Notes: a model not told the origin generated them from the sequence alone. Counted from the stretch's first letter, positions 1 to 12,239 are shown. The stretch: DNA of 64,000 nt from Moniliella sp. 'wahieum' (GCA_003971905.1 RSEE01000109.1:1-64000); one strand, 5' to 3'. Numbers and translations: made by a program.

Positions 1-2698
1 TCCCGCTCGCCCAAGGCGCTGGGCGACCTGCTCATGCGCTGGGTCGACGACTCGACCCGCCCTACGCCCGCTTCTTGGCTGCCTTCACTGCGCCCCTCGA
101 TGCGCTGCCTGGCGTCGCGGACACCCCAAGCTCGCGTCCCTCTTGGCCCAGATGCGCCCCTCCTGCCCGCCTCGCTCGACGCAGCATTTGCCCTCCCGCT
201 CACCCGGCTGGGGTACTACAAGCGCCTCTATGCGCGTCTGCTCCGCCACCCAGCCGGGCCGCTCGGACCACCGCCCTCCTGGTCACCGCCAACGGCAAGC
301 TGGATGCGCTGTTGGCACAGGCGGACCAGGCGCGCCAGTCCCAGCCTGGCCCCAGCGCCAGCCCAACCCCAATTCCAACCCCAACCCAACCCCAACCCCG
401 CTCCAGGTCCTGGTGTTGGCGCTGCGCCCCGGCCCGCTGGCCAAGACGACGACGGATGAGCAATGCCCTCGAGCCACTCGGCCGCGTCAGCAAGCAGCAG
501 CCAAGCCTTTGTCTTCCGCCCGTCAGTGCGACGCACAGCAGTGCCAGTTCGCTTTCGCCGCCGCTGTTGCCACCCTCGGGTGGGGTGGCCGGTCTGTCGC
601 TCAAGGGTGGGCTGGCCGAGTCCAACGGCGCTCCGTCACCTTCTTTCTCAAGTGCGGAACCGGGACTTGATCTGCGCACCGCGCCTTCCGGTACCTCTGT
701 TCCAGCTCGCACCCACTCTCCCGACCTATCTTCTCCGCATCTAGGTCCGCTGCCCAAGTTCGGAGCTTTATCGCTGGACACCTTTCGCCCGCTCCCAACG
801 CTGTGGCGCGGACCGAGTCGCCCGCGGCGCTCGCTGCGCGTCTGCAAGCGGAACTAGACACGAGTCACACCTTGGACCTGTCACGCTCCAGCCCAAAGCG
901 TGCGCACTCCATCTGGCTCGGCCGGACTACCTTTTGAACGTCGTCTGCGCGCCGCGAGCAATGTGACGATCCGGCTGCTCCCGCGTGCGGGTTCGGCCGC
1001 CGCAGGAGGGGCAAGGTGCCGTATGGTCCGATGGGCATGCCGTGCTACTCACCGACCTTCCTCTTAGCGCTCAACCTGCCGCGTGAGGGACACCCGCCGC
1101 CGCCACCCCAGCAGGTCCAGGGCAGCGTAGCGCGATCCGGTCTCTACTCTTCCCCCGCTGACAGGCAAACATCTTACCCTTGCCCCCCTGCCGCCGCAGG
1201 CGCAGCAGTCGGAAGCCGTTGGCTCACGGTGCTAGGCAAAGAACGTTGTTGCTTACGTTTGGTCCGCGTGGCGACCCGGTTGCGGCTGAGAACGCGGCGC
1301 TTTGGCGCGCTCAGATCCAAGATTGTCACCAGTTTGCTTCGGGCTGTACGTCGCTCCTTTCGCTTGCGTGTGTGTATGTGTGTGTGGGGGTGGCACTAAC
1401 TTAGTCTACTTTTTCTGTATCGTAGTGGCAGGGGGTCGTCCCCCGCCCGGTCCTGCTGCTGCGGCTGCGCCTGCGGCTGCCATGGCCGCTCTGGGTCGCA
1501 GTACGCCCAATGGACCGCGGCAGCTGGACCCGTCAGCGTCGGCGTCGGGGCCTGTGCGTGGACAGCCTTTGGAACCGGTACCGATGCCGTCGATTTCGGT
1601 CGATGGGAGGCAAGGATTTCTTCTCCGTCGCCTGTGCACGGCACGCCCGCTTCGGGCAGTTTCCATGGCTGGGACCAAGATGCTCGTCCTAGCAGCAGCA
1701 GCATTCGCCCACTCGTTCGTTCTAGCTCCCCAAGGCCAAGGTGCAGGTCAAGGTCAAGGCCAAGGCCAAGGTCCACTGCCCCCTCGACTTCCTAGTCCTC
1801 TTCTTCCCGCGTCGCCCAACGGTTCGCACACGCTCTCTCCCTCGCCGCACAGTCCCGTGCCTACGCCCGGCTTCCCTACGGGGAGGGCATGGTACCTGTA
1901 CCTGGTGCGCCGGGCATGGCACCGATCGCCAGTCCTACCAGTTTAGCACCATCGTTCCCGCCTGCGCTTGCTCCTGCGCTCGCTGCGCACTCGGCCGTCC
2001 AGTCCGGCCGTGCGGCCGCAGCCTGGTCCACTGGGTGCGAGGGTGGTGGTTCGGCCATGGCGCACCCGGCAGGCGCTCGACCGGGCCGTTACCGCGTTCG
2101 GCATCGTACTCGGCTGACGGGACGGGAGCGGCTGCTGGCCCCGTGCCGGGTGGCGCTGGTGCAACCACGAGCGAAAGTGGGGGTAGCGATGCCGTCTGCG
2201 TTGCTCAAGTCGGGGCAGCTTGCCGAGCGCGGAGTGGCGAGTCGGAACGATATGTTGGCCGCTGCGTCGGACGAGTTGTTACCTGGGGAGACGGTATCGA
2301 GTTCCGTGGCGGAAGATACGGCGGTCGGTCGGGTGGGGGGCGGGTGAAAGCGACGCGTCTAGTGGCGCAGATGCGGTCCAAGGTATTTCTGCGTTCTGGG
2401 TCGGGGTGGAAACCATTGGGCGCGGCACAGGTACAGTTGTATGCGCTGGTGCCGCGCAGTGGGATCCGACGGGAACACCAGGCGCGCCAGCTGGTCGCGC
2501 AGGGTAAGTCGAAAACGTTGATTTCGACACTGGTCTTGACGGATGGCGGGGCGCATCGGATGGGGCGCACGGGGGTGGCAGTGGAATGCTCCTACGACGG
2601 ATTGCGTAGGCGTCGTCTACCTCCTCCAGCTCCGGAGCGAGGCCAGTGCCGATGGACTGTACGCGGCCATCATGGAGGATGCGGGCAAGACGGCGTAG
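1..2698 (+). CDS. Rho guanine-nucleotide exchange factor (DH-PH), 3' part
   Basis: The gene is cut by the window start. Around 1-330 several frames together give the end of a DH domain, including RWVDD, RFLAAF and PLTRLGYYKRLYARLLRH, the pattern of the last conserved DH helix. Around 1040-1340 a PH-like segment ends with ENAALWRAQIQDCHQ. A good intron lies at 1346-1425 (GTACGT donor, CTAAC branch, TAG acceptor). A long Pro/Ser/Gly-rich linker follows, then a compact C-terminal segment (about 2370-2698) with VQLYALVPRSG and VVYLLQLRSEASADGLYAAI, which resembles a second PH-like or RanBD-like fold. The reading frame shifts several times. RhoGEFs load GTP on Rho or Cdc42 GTPases in polarity and wall synthesis. 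The family call is moderate; which GTPase is served cannot be told. Confidence 0.5.
1346..1425 (+). other. spliceosomal intron in the RhoGEF gene
   Basis: GTACGT donor, CACTAAC branch region at 1394-1400, pyrimidine-rich tract and TAG acceptor. It falls directly after the end of the PH-like segment. Confidence 0.7.
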
Positions 2699-4699
2699 CT
2701 GGCTTCTGGATTTATTTTTTGGCTTCTGCTTGTGCTCGCCCCCGGTTCTCGCTTGCATGATCCGACCTTTGTTCCCCCATTTCGCCATCGCCATCGCCAT
2801 CGCCAGTTCGCCATGAACCTTCTCTCTCTTCTCTCTATCTCTCTCGCTCTCGCTCTATCAATCTCTATCCCTATCCCCCCTCTCTCCCTGGTTTCTCTTC
2901 TCGCCCTCTCTCGCACCCCCACTTGCCTTTGCCTTGCTGCGCTGGCTTCTCGCATCGTTTCCCCTTTCCCCCTGGCATCCACACTGTATCGCATACCATC
3001 CCCCCTCCCACCTTCTCACCTTCCCACCCTCCCACTTTCCCACCTTGCAAGGCACCAAGGCAGGGCGATGCGAGCTTGTTTGCGGCGCTTTCGAACAGTT
3101 CGGTCCAGTTCAGTTCGGTTCGATTAGGATCACTTTGCTCGCTCCTTGACCCAATCTCGCTTTCGCTTTTCCCCCTTATTGTCCGTTGGGCAACCACGCC
3201 CCGCATTTTTTCTCTCTTCCGTCGCAATCACGTTCCCTCGTGCTCTCCCTCTTGCTCTTCCTCTTGCTCTTCCCTTTGCTCTTCCTCTTGCTCTTTCTTC
3301 CTCTTGCTCTTCCCTTTGCTCTTCCTCTTTCCTCTTTCCTCATCTTGCTTTCTTTTTTCGTCAGCTTCGTTTTCCCCCTCTTTACCTCTTACTCTTCACT
3401 CGTTTGGTTTCTTGTTTCCCTGTCCTGCTACTTGCTTTTGTTTCGGCTTTGGGCTTTCCTTTGGTTTTTGCCTTTGGTTTTTGCCTTTGGTTTTTGCCTT
3501 TGGTTTTTGCCTTTGGTTTTTGCCTTTGGTTTTTGCCTTTGGTTTTTGCCTTTGGTTTTTGCCTTTGGTTTTGCCTTTTTGGTTTTGCCTTTTTGGTTTT
3601 GGTTTTGGTTTGGTTTTGGTTTGGTTTTGGCTTCTAATGAGGAAGAGGAGGGCTGCACAAAAAATGGCATGGGTTCTCTGCAGTGCGTGCACGTTGACGT
3701 TGATGTTGACGTTGACGTTGGTTGGGAGCCAGTGGTCCGTTTCGTTTGGCTATACAGCTACTAGTAGTACCAGCCAGTACCCGTCGCAGTACCATCTACT
3801 ACCGTCCCAACCATCGGGTACCATCGCGTACCGTCTCCGACCGGAACGTCTCCGACCGCTCGCTATTCGCTCCCCCAACCCATGCCCATTGCCATCACAA
3901 GGCGCACCGACCCAACACTGAACACGATGAAAGATGTCGATGATCGCATGCGACTCCCCGGCGAGGAATTGAATCCTGCCCGGCCCAGATGCGCGTAGGA
4001 CCAACCTATGTGTACAGAGGTGTGGGAACGTAGACTCCCACCAAGTTTCAAGCGTAAGCCGATACGCGACCAGCCAACGGGTGGTGGGTTGGATGCTACG
4101 ACATGACGCTACCCTACCTCTTTGCCTAGGCGCAGTACCCTTTTTCTCAGGGCGGCTACAGAAGCCCTGTACGCGGACCGGACAACCAGTCCAACCCAAC
4201 GCATCTGATCTGGGGTGCCTCTCCCCCGCTCCGTCTCTATCTCCATCTCCATCTCCATCTGCCTCGGTACGGCCGCGTCTCCATACTGGTGAGACCGGAC
4301 CCCGGTGCCAAGCGAGACAGCAATAAAGAACTGGAGGTCAATAGACGATAGGGATGGATTGTTGGTGAGCGATAGTAGAGAGTAACGGAGAGGGAGGAGG
4401 GAGTGGAAAAGAGGCAAGACTAAGAGCTACGACGGCCAAGGCTTCTAGAGGGAGACTCGCCGGACAACTCCCCAGCCACGCTTCCGTCTGAGCGGAACTA
4501 GCGACACTACCTTGCTGGATAGAAGTGGCTGGGAGCGCCAGAGTGCGGCTATGCCCTTGGCACACTGCACTAGTGTCCCAACACTGGTCTGCTACTCGTG
4601 TCATAAAGAAGAGACGGATAGTCCACTGGTCTGCTCCTCGAGCCACTAGTCAATATCACAGAAGAGACAGTCAGGTAAGCCATCGAGACAGACTTAAGT
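2699..4699. other. convergent spacer, simple-sequence rich
   Basis: No gene is supported between the RhoGEF stop and the LYS5 stop. About 2820-3420 is a long pyrimidine-rich tract (CTCT, CTTTC, CTTG units), followed by a 13-bp tandem array, TTTTGG-rich sequence and short GTTGAC repeats near 3690-3722. A 149-codon minus-strand ORF (3750-4199) has no recognisable relatives by eye and is not called. Confidence 0.6.
3457..3570. repeat. 13-bp tandem repeat, about 9 copies
   Basis: The unit GCCTTTGGTTTTT is repeated almost perfectly. It then degenerates into GGTTTTGGTTTG-type sequence to about 3630. Because 13 is not a multiple of 3, every frame cycles through the same 13-residue peptide, which makes long but meaningless ORFs on both strands. 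Confidence 0.9.
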
Positions 4700-6317
4700 T
4701 TATCGCTGCGCGCGGGCATTGGCAATGAGCTGGTCCATGGTCCAGAGCGTGAGCAGACGCGCATGCTGGGCCTCAGCAACCGAGAGGACCGGTTGGATCT
4801 GTGGCCTGGGCGGCGGGTCGAGCGGGCCATAGGCAACGACAAGCTGACAAGCATCAGGTTCGGACGTGCCCGTGCTGCTGCTGCTGACACTGCTTGTGCC
4901 GGTGGTGCTGCCGGTGCTGGTGGTGCCGTTGCTGGTGGTGCATTGGCCGCGTGGCCCAGAGGGAGGTGAATGCGGTAAAACGCATACCGACGTTCCGGTA
5001 CGCCCTTGAGACAAAGCACCGCATCCCCATCCGCATCTCCATCCGCCTCTGCCTCCGCATGCGCATCCCAAGCCCCGCGCGACCGTGGTGGGTCACTATG
5101 GGACGAAACAGAAGCCGAAGCCGAAGCCGAAGCAGAAGTGGAAGCAGAATGAGGAGCCGCGTGCGGAGGGTCAGGGGCCAACCAGGCGGAAAGTTGGATC
5201 TGGGCAAAATCAAACCCGAGTCCGACGCCGAAATTCTTGGTGAGGGCTTCCTTGTGGGTCCAGAGGGTAAACAGGCGTGCGAGGGTTCGGGTTTCAGCAG
5301 GGGTCAAGGGTGCGCGCGGGCGAGCCTGCTCAGCGCGGAGAGGATGCCCGTTGAACCGGCCTGATCCCGATCGGACGGGCACTCATGGGAGGGGAGGGAT
5401 TGTGACGACGCAGGTGGGACGGGAGTTGAGCCACTCATTATCCACGCGCGCTCCTTCGGGGTCAAAGTCAACTCCATAGCCTGGACAAACGAGGTGACAG
5501 AACGTTCGTACCGCGGCAGCGCGACGCGCATTACGTCCACGCCCACCCTGGTCCGCTGGGGGGGAGCGGTAGGACATGCAGCCAAGGCGACCCAGTCGCC
5601 ATCGTGGGTCACGTTGTAGTCCCACTCTGATGCGGCTGCGCTAACGGGGCTGCTCTGTATCCGGCACACGTCAGCGCTCGGCCTGGGTCGGCGGGGAGGC
5701 GGTCGAGCTCAGGAGGGAGGGGAGGGAGCGGTCGAGCTCGTGCGGGAGGGGGGGGGGGAGGGGGCGGTTGAGCTCGTGAGGGAGAGGAGATGAGGAGATG
5801 AGATTACGAGATGGGGTAGAGGGCGAGGGATGGGAGGGGAGGGGAGGGGAGGAACGTGAACGTGAACGTACTAGGAACGGACGCCCTTCGCGCGTAGTAG
5901 CGAACTGGAGCTTCTCCACGCCCGCCGAGGTGGGAAGAGTAGAGCAGGCGCGGGAGTAGTTGGCCAGCCAGCGCGCCTGGGTGGAAAGCAAGCGCCGCAA
6001 CACAACACAACACAAACAACACAACACAACACACACAAAGTCAGTCCGAGTGCAAGTAACGATGGGGGTGGGGAGATGAAGGGCGAAGAAATGAGAGGAA
6101 GAGGAAAGAAGAGGAACGGTTGCTACGTACGGATCTGGTCGGGGACGCGGTAAAAGGCGCGTACTTTGCGGCTAGCGGGGGAGTCGGGGCCGAGCAGCTC
6201 GTCAGCCAGCGCGGCGAGCTCGGAGGCGGAGGTGCGGTCGAGCCAGGCGGACACGTCGACGGCCCAGACGAGCAGCGGCGGCGGCGACAACAGCGGAGGC
6301 GACAGGGGCGACGGCAT
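4700..6317 (-). CDS. LYS5: L-aminoadipate-semialdehyde dehydrogenase phosphopantetheinyl transferase
   Basis: An Sfp-type 4'-phosphopantetheinyl transferase that activates the alpha-aminoadipate reductase Lys2 in fungal lysine synthesis. Seen in order on the minus strand: VWAVDVSAWLDRT near the N-terminus, SRKVRAFYRVPDQIR, then ARWLANYSRACSTLP and KLQFATTREGRPF, then the catalytic core WDYNVTHDGDWVALAA with RVGVDVMRV, and FTLWTHKEALTKNFGVGL, the WxxKEA metal and CoA motif. The C-terminus LTLWTMDQLIANARAQR ends in TAA. Introns are 5977-6130 and 5655-5871, both with GTACGT donors. The start at 6317 (MPSPLSPP) is preferred because in-frame codons further up would run into TOM40. One or more single-base frame changes occur near the C-terminus. 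Its promoter faces that of TOM40. Confidence 0.85.
5655..5871 (-). other. LYS5 intron 2
   Basis: GTACGT donor at the 5871 end and ATACAG acceptor. It holds C/T-rich and CTCGACCGCTCCC-like repeats. Splicing joins the GRPFL segment to the WDYNVTHDG core. Confidence 0.7.
5977..6130 (-). other. LYS5 intron 1
   Basis: GTACGT donor and CACCCAG acceptor. It contains a run of ACAAC-type repeats at about 6000-6035. Confidence 0.7.
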
Positions 6318-6597
6318 TGCTTGCGCGGCGGCCAGCAGCCGTGGCGAGCGCGGGGAGCTCGGCGTCGGCGTCGGCGTCGGCGTTGGGCTCAGCCTCAGCG
6401 GTACTCGCCGGGCGCGAATAAGCGGCGCAGCGGAACGCCGGTTCCGCCACGCGGCGCCGGCGGGCTTCTTGGGCCGGAAGCGGGAAGAAGCGGGAAGGAA
6501 GGCAGGAAGGAAGGAAGCCGTGCGGAGGCAAAGTGCGCTGTGGGGAAACCAACACGGCCACGCCACCCCTACCCCCACCCCCACCGCCGTCTGCGCC
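6318..6597. promoter_or_regulatory. divergent promoter region LYS5 / TOM40
   Basis: About 280 bp between the two start codons. It carries a CGGCGT-type hexamer run near 6363-6385 and GGAAG repeats near 6495-6515. No TATA box is evident. Confidence 0.5.
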
Positions 6598-7714
6598 ATG
6601 GCTGCTCCCTCGCCCTTCCCGCCGCTCGGAGTGCCTGGGCATGCGCCTGGCGAGCCGCTGGCTGAGCAGCTGCATCTTCCGCCGCAGCGGTCGACGGTGG
6701 CAGTGCCAGTGCGGCCGAGGGTGCCGCGGCGCGCTACGGGTTCTTCACCCCGCTCATCCAAGCTGCTGGCCGGGTACATGCTGCTCGGCATCGTCTCGAT
6801 CTGCCGAACCCCGGGACGATTGAGCATTGCAGCGGGAAGTCAAGGCGACGCATTTGACCAATCACTTTTTCGATGGTGCGCGCGCCGATTTGACCAAGGT
6901 GTTTTCTGTCAACCCTGTGTTCCAGGTGACGCATGCGTTTAGTATGCCCGTGGCGCCCAATCCGCCAAGCTACAACTTTGGTGCGGTGTTGGGTGACCAT
7001 CGGCACTTTCTCCAGGGTGGGGTGGACGATTCGGGGTCGGTGACGATGCGTGCGAATCGCGGGTGGGGGGGTACGGCCACATTTCGAAAGTGCAAGCGCA
7101 GTTGGTGAGTGGGTCAGGATCGTTTGTGCAGCTAGAGCATGACTACCAAGGTGGGGACCACAGTTTGAACCTCAAAGCGCTCAATCCATCGGTGACAAAT
7201 GGCACGGGGATCTTTATGGCGAGTTACTTGCAATCGCTTACGCGTACCTTTGCCTGTGGGCTTGAGACGGTCGTCCAACGTCCCTCGCCCGAGGTGCAAG
7301 AAGCCACGACGGGCTACCACGCCAAGTTGACGGGTACGGAGAAGGAATGGATTGCGACCTTGTCGGCCCAAGGGATGGGGGTACTGCAAGCGTCGTACTG
7401 GCACAAGTTGGCCGAGCGGGTAGAGGTGGCGGCGGATCTGCTCTTGTTGCGGTAGGACCAAAGCGGGAAGCAACAGCCACGTTGGGTGCCAAATGGGACT
7501 TTCACATGTCCACCCTGCGTACGCAGATTGACTCGGCGGGCAAGTTGGCGACGCAACTGGAGCAGCGCTTGGCGCCTACTTTTTCGTTTACCGTCGGCGG
7601 GGAGATTGACCATGCCAAGGGGGCGTCGCGGTTTGGTGTTGGGCTCAACATGAGTCGGGCGCCGAGATGGACCCGAATGCGCCACCGCCAACGCCGCCTT
7701 CTCTGCCTCTGTAG
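6598..7714 (+). CDS. TOM40: mitochondrial import receptor TOM40
   Basis: The beta-barrel pore of the TOM complex in the outer mitochondrial membrane, through which almost all imported precursors pass. The diagnostic segment reads NPGTIEHLQ then REVKATHLTNHFFDGAR and VFQVTHAFSMP, followed by SYNFGAVLGDHRHFLQGGVD, SKVQAQLVSGSGSF and YQGGDHSLNLKALNPS. Near the end come QLEQRLAPTFSFTVGGEIDH and SRFGVGLNM, the conserved last strand. The ORF ends at TAG 7712-7714. The start ATGGCTGCTCCC at 6598 has a good context (GCGCCATGG). About 370 residues are expected, the usual fungal size. Single-base frame changes occur near 6810, 7080, 7440 and 7660. No intron is needed. Confidence 0.9.
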
Positions 7715-9170
7715 AGCGGGCACCCGTCATTCATTTCGACGCGTCGCGCAACGAGGAGTTTTGCTCCCCAAAAAAAGAAAAAAGAGGGCAGAAGCCGAGC
7801 ATGGCCAAGGGGGCGGGGGGGGGGCAGGAGCAATACATTGCATCGGCGTCTCGCCAGCTCGCGCGAGGACAAGAGAGAGAAGTTGCTTGCTGAAGCGAAG
7901 GGCTCTGTAGTTGCGATGTGAATATGGCGACTTTGGGGCGTAGAGTGCGAGGGCAACGGTCAACGGTCAACATTCAACTTGAACGGCTGGGCGTCACATG
8001 ACGGTGCGATGGATGCGGGAAGAATGGCGCATAACCGGGAACCGCCGCCTCTGGCCGGCTGTCTGGACACTTGAGCGACTGGATCGATCTGATGGATGAT
8101 CGAGATGGATGAGGTTGGCGACGTCACTCGCGTCACTTGCTAGTCCCTCAGCAGCTGGGCAGCTGAACAGTGATCGTAGTGATCTTAGTGATCCTGAACT
8201 GGCTCCTCGGTTGAACGTGGTGAACGCAAACGATGGGTAGAGTAGGTTGACGTTGAACTTGAACGTTGCGATTACTCACTAGTCACTAGCTACTAGTCAC
8301 TACTGCCTCAGCGGCGCAAGCACTGAAGTTCGACTGGCGACAGTCTGTTTCCAAGATTGCGCCCAAACGGGGATGGTTTGGTTATACGTAGGCAGATGGG
8401 CTCATGCGCTCCAGCGCTGCTGGCCGCGAGCCTGCTCTCTGGCACTCAGAACTCAGAACCCGCCGGGAGCGCGGGTGGGTACGTAGCAGCCATGTTGAAC
8501 GGTACGATAGATACGTTGACAGGGGGGGATGCCTTGTTCTTTTCTGTCGTCCCTGGAAGCTTGAGCTTGCCGTCGAAAGCTGGACGCTTGAATTTGCTGC
8601 TGCCGTCGCAGCGTGGCGAAGGAGATGCCAATCAAGATCAATCTTACTCGGCCACCCGACGAATCGGACGACACGGGCGGCGCCAAACCCAGCAGGTAGC
8701 CAACAAGGCAAGCATCAGTGTGCGAAATGCATCGACCAAATATTGCATTTGCATTTTGCGCGCACGTTGGCGCTCCGCATGCTCAGCCCGATCGCCAGTG
8801 TAGCTTGTGGTGCGGCCTCAGCGTCAGCCTGAGGATGGGCTCGCCTCAGCACCACGCACGCATCACGTCGAGATCTAACCAGTAACTAGTAACCCCAGAG
8901 TGGGACGAGGCTGGGAGGAATTTGGCAGCCGACAGGCAAGGTTTGGTTTGCGCCGGGCACGGACCACGCCAGTTGCGCGCCGCTGCCCCCGTGCCTGTGC
9001 TGGTCACGTGCGGCAGGCGGTCGTGCCACGTCCTGCGTGGGGGGTTTAAGTGTTGGTGCAGCGGCACGGCGGCAGTCTCCGTCCCGCCCAGCACAGCAAG
9101 CACCTCGACCGGGCTGATGTATGTGTACTGACTGATGTACCGAGTACTTCGGATTACGGACGCCCGCCGC
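7715..9170. other. intergenic spacer
   Basis: No gene is supported. Short GTCAACG/GTTGAACG motifs recur (7958-7985, 8208-8270), with GTGATCNTAGTGATC repeats near 8170-8195 and TAGTCACTAG repeats near 8275-8303. ORFs of up to about 150 codons have no coding character that I can see. Confidence 0.55.
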
Positions 9171-9174
9171 GATG

Positions 9175-9181
9175 TATATAA
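9175..9181 (+). promoter_or_regulatory. TATA box of the pyruvate kinase gene
   Basis: TATATAA about 95 bp upstream of the ATG, followed by a C/T-rich leader and CACCATGG start context. This is what a highly expressed glycolytic gene is expected to show. Confidence 0.7.
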
Positions 9182-9275
9182 CCCGCCCAGCTGCCCTGGC
9201 CGCCCCCCGCTCTTTCCCCCATCTTTCCGATCCCACCCCCCCCTTCCCACCGTCCTCAACTCCACCAGAAGCACC

Positions 9276-10960
9276 ATGGCTCTCGCTCCCAACGCCCGCA
9301 TGACGCAGATCGAGTGGCTGGCCCACCTCAACCCGCTCGGCTTCCAGCAGACCGCGTCCAACCCCAACAACCGCAAGACAGCCATCGTCTGCACCATTGG
9401 TCCCAAGAGCAACAATGTGCCTACGCTCAAGGCGCTGCGTGACGCCGGCATGAACGTCGTCCGTCTCAATGCGTCGCACGGCACGCACGAGTACTTCCAG
9501 TCGGTCATTGACAATGCTCGTGAGGTCGAGGCCAAGTACCCTGGCCGTCCGTTGGCCATTGCTCTGGACACCAAGGGTCCCGAGATGCGCACGGGCATGA
9601 TGGTCAATGGGGAAGATGCGCCGATCGAGGCTGGCCACGTATTTTACGTGACGACCGACGATGCGTACGCTGAAAAGTCCAGCCCGAGTCACCTGTACAT
9701 TGACTACAAGAACCTGCCCAAGATGATTGACGTGGGCAAGAAGATTTACATTGACGATGGTATTCTTGCGCTGGAGGTGCTTGCGATTGAGTCGCCTACG
9801 CTCGTCAAGGTGCGCGCTGTCAACGCCGGTGTGCTGAGCAACAAGAAGGGTGTCAACCTTCCCATGACAGAGATTGACTTGCCCGCTCTGTCGGCCAAGG
9901 ACGAGGCGGACATTCGTTTTGCCGTTTCGCAAAACCTCGACTACGTCTTTGCCTCTTTCATCCGTACCCCGCAGGACGTGCAGCACATCCGCCGCGTCCT
10001 CGGCGAGGACGGCGCCCACATCAAGATCATCTCCAAGATCGAGTCCCACCAGGGTGTGCAGAACTTCACCGACATTCTCAAGGAGACCGACGGTATCATG
10101 GTCGCCCGTGGTGACCTTGGTATTGAGATCCCGGCCGAGGCTGTCGCTGTGAGCCAGGTGCGTTTTCTCTCCCGTCTTCCATTTTGTGCTTTGGTGTAGG
10201 TTTTTCTCTATGGATGTACTGACACGGGGTTGGTTGTTTTCCTCTTTTCGTCTGCAGAAAATGATGATCGCTCAATGCAACTTGGCTGGCAAGCCTGTGA
10301 TTTGCGCTACGCAGATGCTCGAGTCGATGATCAAGAACAACCGTCCTACGCGTGCCGAGGTGTCGGACGTGTTCAACGCCGTGTTGGACGGTGCGGACTG
10401 TGTCATGTTGTCGGGTGAGACGGCCAAGGGTCTGTACCCCGTGGAGGCAGTGACGACAATGGCGCAGACTGCTCGTCTTGCCGAATCGGCACTTGCCTAC
10501 CCTGCGATCTTCAATGAGATGCGGCAAGTTGTGCAGACGCCTACGCACACCGAGGAGACTGTTGCTATGGCTGCTGTGGCCGCTGCGCTTGAGCAGAAGG
10601 CCGGTGCGATCCTGCTCATGTCTACTTCGGGTAACACCGCCCGCTGGTGAGCAAGTACCGTCCCTCGTGCCCCGTGCTGGTGATTACGCGTAACGACCAG
10701 ACTGTGCGTGCGTGCCACCTGTACCGCGGCACTTACCCGTTCTACTACCCGCACCCGCGTCCCGCCGTGGGCAAGTGGCAAGAGGACGTCGACAACCGGA
10801 TCAAGTTTGGCTTCTCGGAAGCTTTGGCCCTGGGCATCCTCAAGCCCGGCGCTACCGTCGTTGCCCTCCAGGGCTGGCGCGCCGGTAAGGGCGCCAACTC
10901 GATGCGCATCCTCTCTGTCCCACGCACGAGTCGGGTCTCGAGCTCGAGTCGGCCCAGTAA
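9276..10960 (+). CDS. PYK1: pyruvate kinase
   Basis: Catalyses the last step of glycolysis, phosphoenolpyruvate plus ADP to pyruvate plus ATP, in the cytosol. The first exon is one clean frame with [37 protein letters not shown] and [14 protein letters not shown], then the active-site motif [12 protein letters not shown]. One intron at 10158-10257 (GTGCGT, TACTGAC branch, TGCAG) separates VAVSQ from KMMIAQCN. Exon 2 carries [20 protein letters not shown] and [11 protein letters not shown]. One base appears missing at about 10647 (NTAR then [10 protein letters not shown]) and one near 10920, before the C-terminal [10 protein letters not shown] and TAA at 10958. About 527 residues are expected, normal for the family. 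Confidence 0.95.
10158..10257 (+). other. pyruvate kinase intron
   Basis: 100 bp, GTGCGT donor, TACTGAC at about 10217-10223, TCTGCAG acceptor; phase 0 between Gln and Lys. Confidence 0.9.
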
Positions 10961-12239
10961 ACAGATGCGCTCGCCACCGCTAACGCCAACGCCAACGCGA
11001 ACGTGAACGCACTGCTTACTAGTCGATGAACCACTGTGCTCGCCCACGTTTTTTTTTTTTCTTCGGGGTCCACCGTGCTTGTCTTCCACGCCCCCCATCG
11101 TTACGTCTTTGATGCTATGACAAATGAAAACTGTGCTCTTGCCATTCTGCCTTGCCTGCTGTTGTGGTAGTTGTAGTCTAGTCTTGTGTGCGCGGTACAC
11201 GATCCCGGTGTCGTCGTTAACATTGGGATCGCCTTGTATGCATACTATAGTGGATGATATATATCCGCGCATGGGGCGCAAATGGGAGAAAGCCTAACCG
11301 GTAACCCGATTGATTGCACGAGTACCGGGGGGGAGGTGCCGGATGCTGGGGAAGAAGGCGTACCAGCGATCTGGAGCTGGAGCCAAATCAATCTGCCGAC
11401 GACTCGACGAGTGTGGCCTGTGACCGACTGGGAGAGGGAGAGGGATGGAGGCATGGAGGGATGGAGGGATGGGGAGCCTCATGATGGATGGCATGAGGAC
11501 GATGGATGAGTAGAGGGGCAAGGTGTGCAGTGAGCAGCATCGAGCACCGCACACAGCACACAGCACCGAACACCAAGCACCGAGCAAAGAGCATATTTGC
11601 AACCAAAAGGGTACCCGGGGTACGAGAGAGAGGCAAGCTAAGTAAAGTAAGATTGGTGGATGATCGAGATGATCGAAGATGATGCAAAAGTGGGCAACAA
11701 AAAGCAAAGTGCATATGTGGGGTACCTCATTATGTCGTGCGAAAAAAGGAGTATTGGGCGGAGAGCAGAGCGGAGGAGAGGGGAGGGGGAGAGAGGGAGG
11801 AGAGGGGAGAAAGGGACAGAGGAGAAGGAATGGGACGAAAGTAGAGGAGATAAAGGGAAGGAGAGATGAGAAGATGAGATGAGATAAGATGAGAAAAGGA
11901 AACCAACCCTTCTTCCTACAACGAAAACGCAAAATGCGAAATGCGAAATGCGAAAGGCAAAAGCAAATGGCAAAGAGCAAAGGGCAAAGAGCAAAAAGGC
12001 AAAAAGCGCATGCATGCCAGCAGCAACCTCACCCGCCTCACCCGCCTCACCGCCTCACCCGCCTCACCCGCCTCACCCACCTCGCCATCCAACGTAGCTT
12101 GGGACGGAGGGAAGGGAAGGGAAGGGGGGGTGGACGCCCTCCCTTCTCCTCCTTCCTCCTTCCTCCTTCCACCGCCCTGCACGTGCACCTCCCCCCGCGC
12201 TCCGTACGCTCCTCCCGCAGCTCCCGCAGCTCCCGCAGC
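10961..12239. other. spacer between pyruvate kinase and the C2H2 gene
   Basis: No gene is supported. About 11640-11890 is purine-rich on the plus strand (GAGGAGAGGGG). About 11930-12008 repeats AATGCGA and GGCAAAGAGCAAA. About 12028-12085 repeats CCTCACCCG. The 3' ends of two convergent genes lie here. Confidence 0.6.

Noticed and set aside
3457-3630. Internal telomere array
   Set aside because: The 13-bp unit GCCTTTGGTTTTT does not match TTAGGG-like or other telomere units known to me.
3940-4040. tRNA-like stretch with GAATTGAATCCTGCC near 3970
   Set aside because: I tried to fold it on both strands. No 5-bp T-stem with a 7-nt loop and no acceptor stem fit, so it is only a bulged hairpin.
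6318-6827. LYS5 start further upstream at 6827
   Set aside because: It would overlap the TOM40 coding region and adds only low-complexity residues; ATG 6317 places the conserved VWAVDVSAW near the N-terminus, as in relatives.
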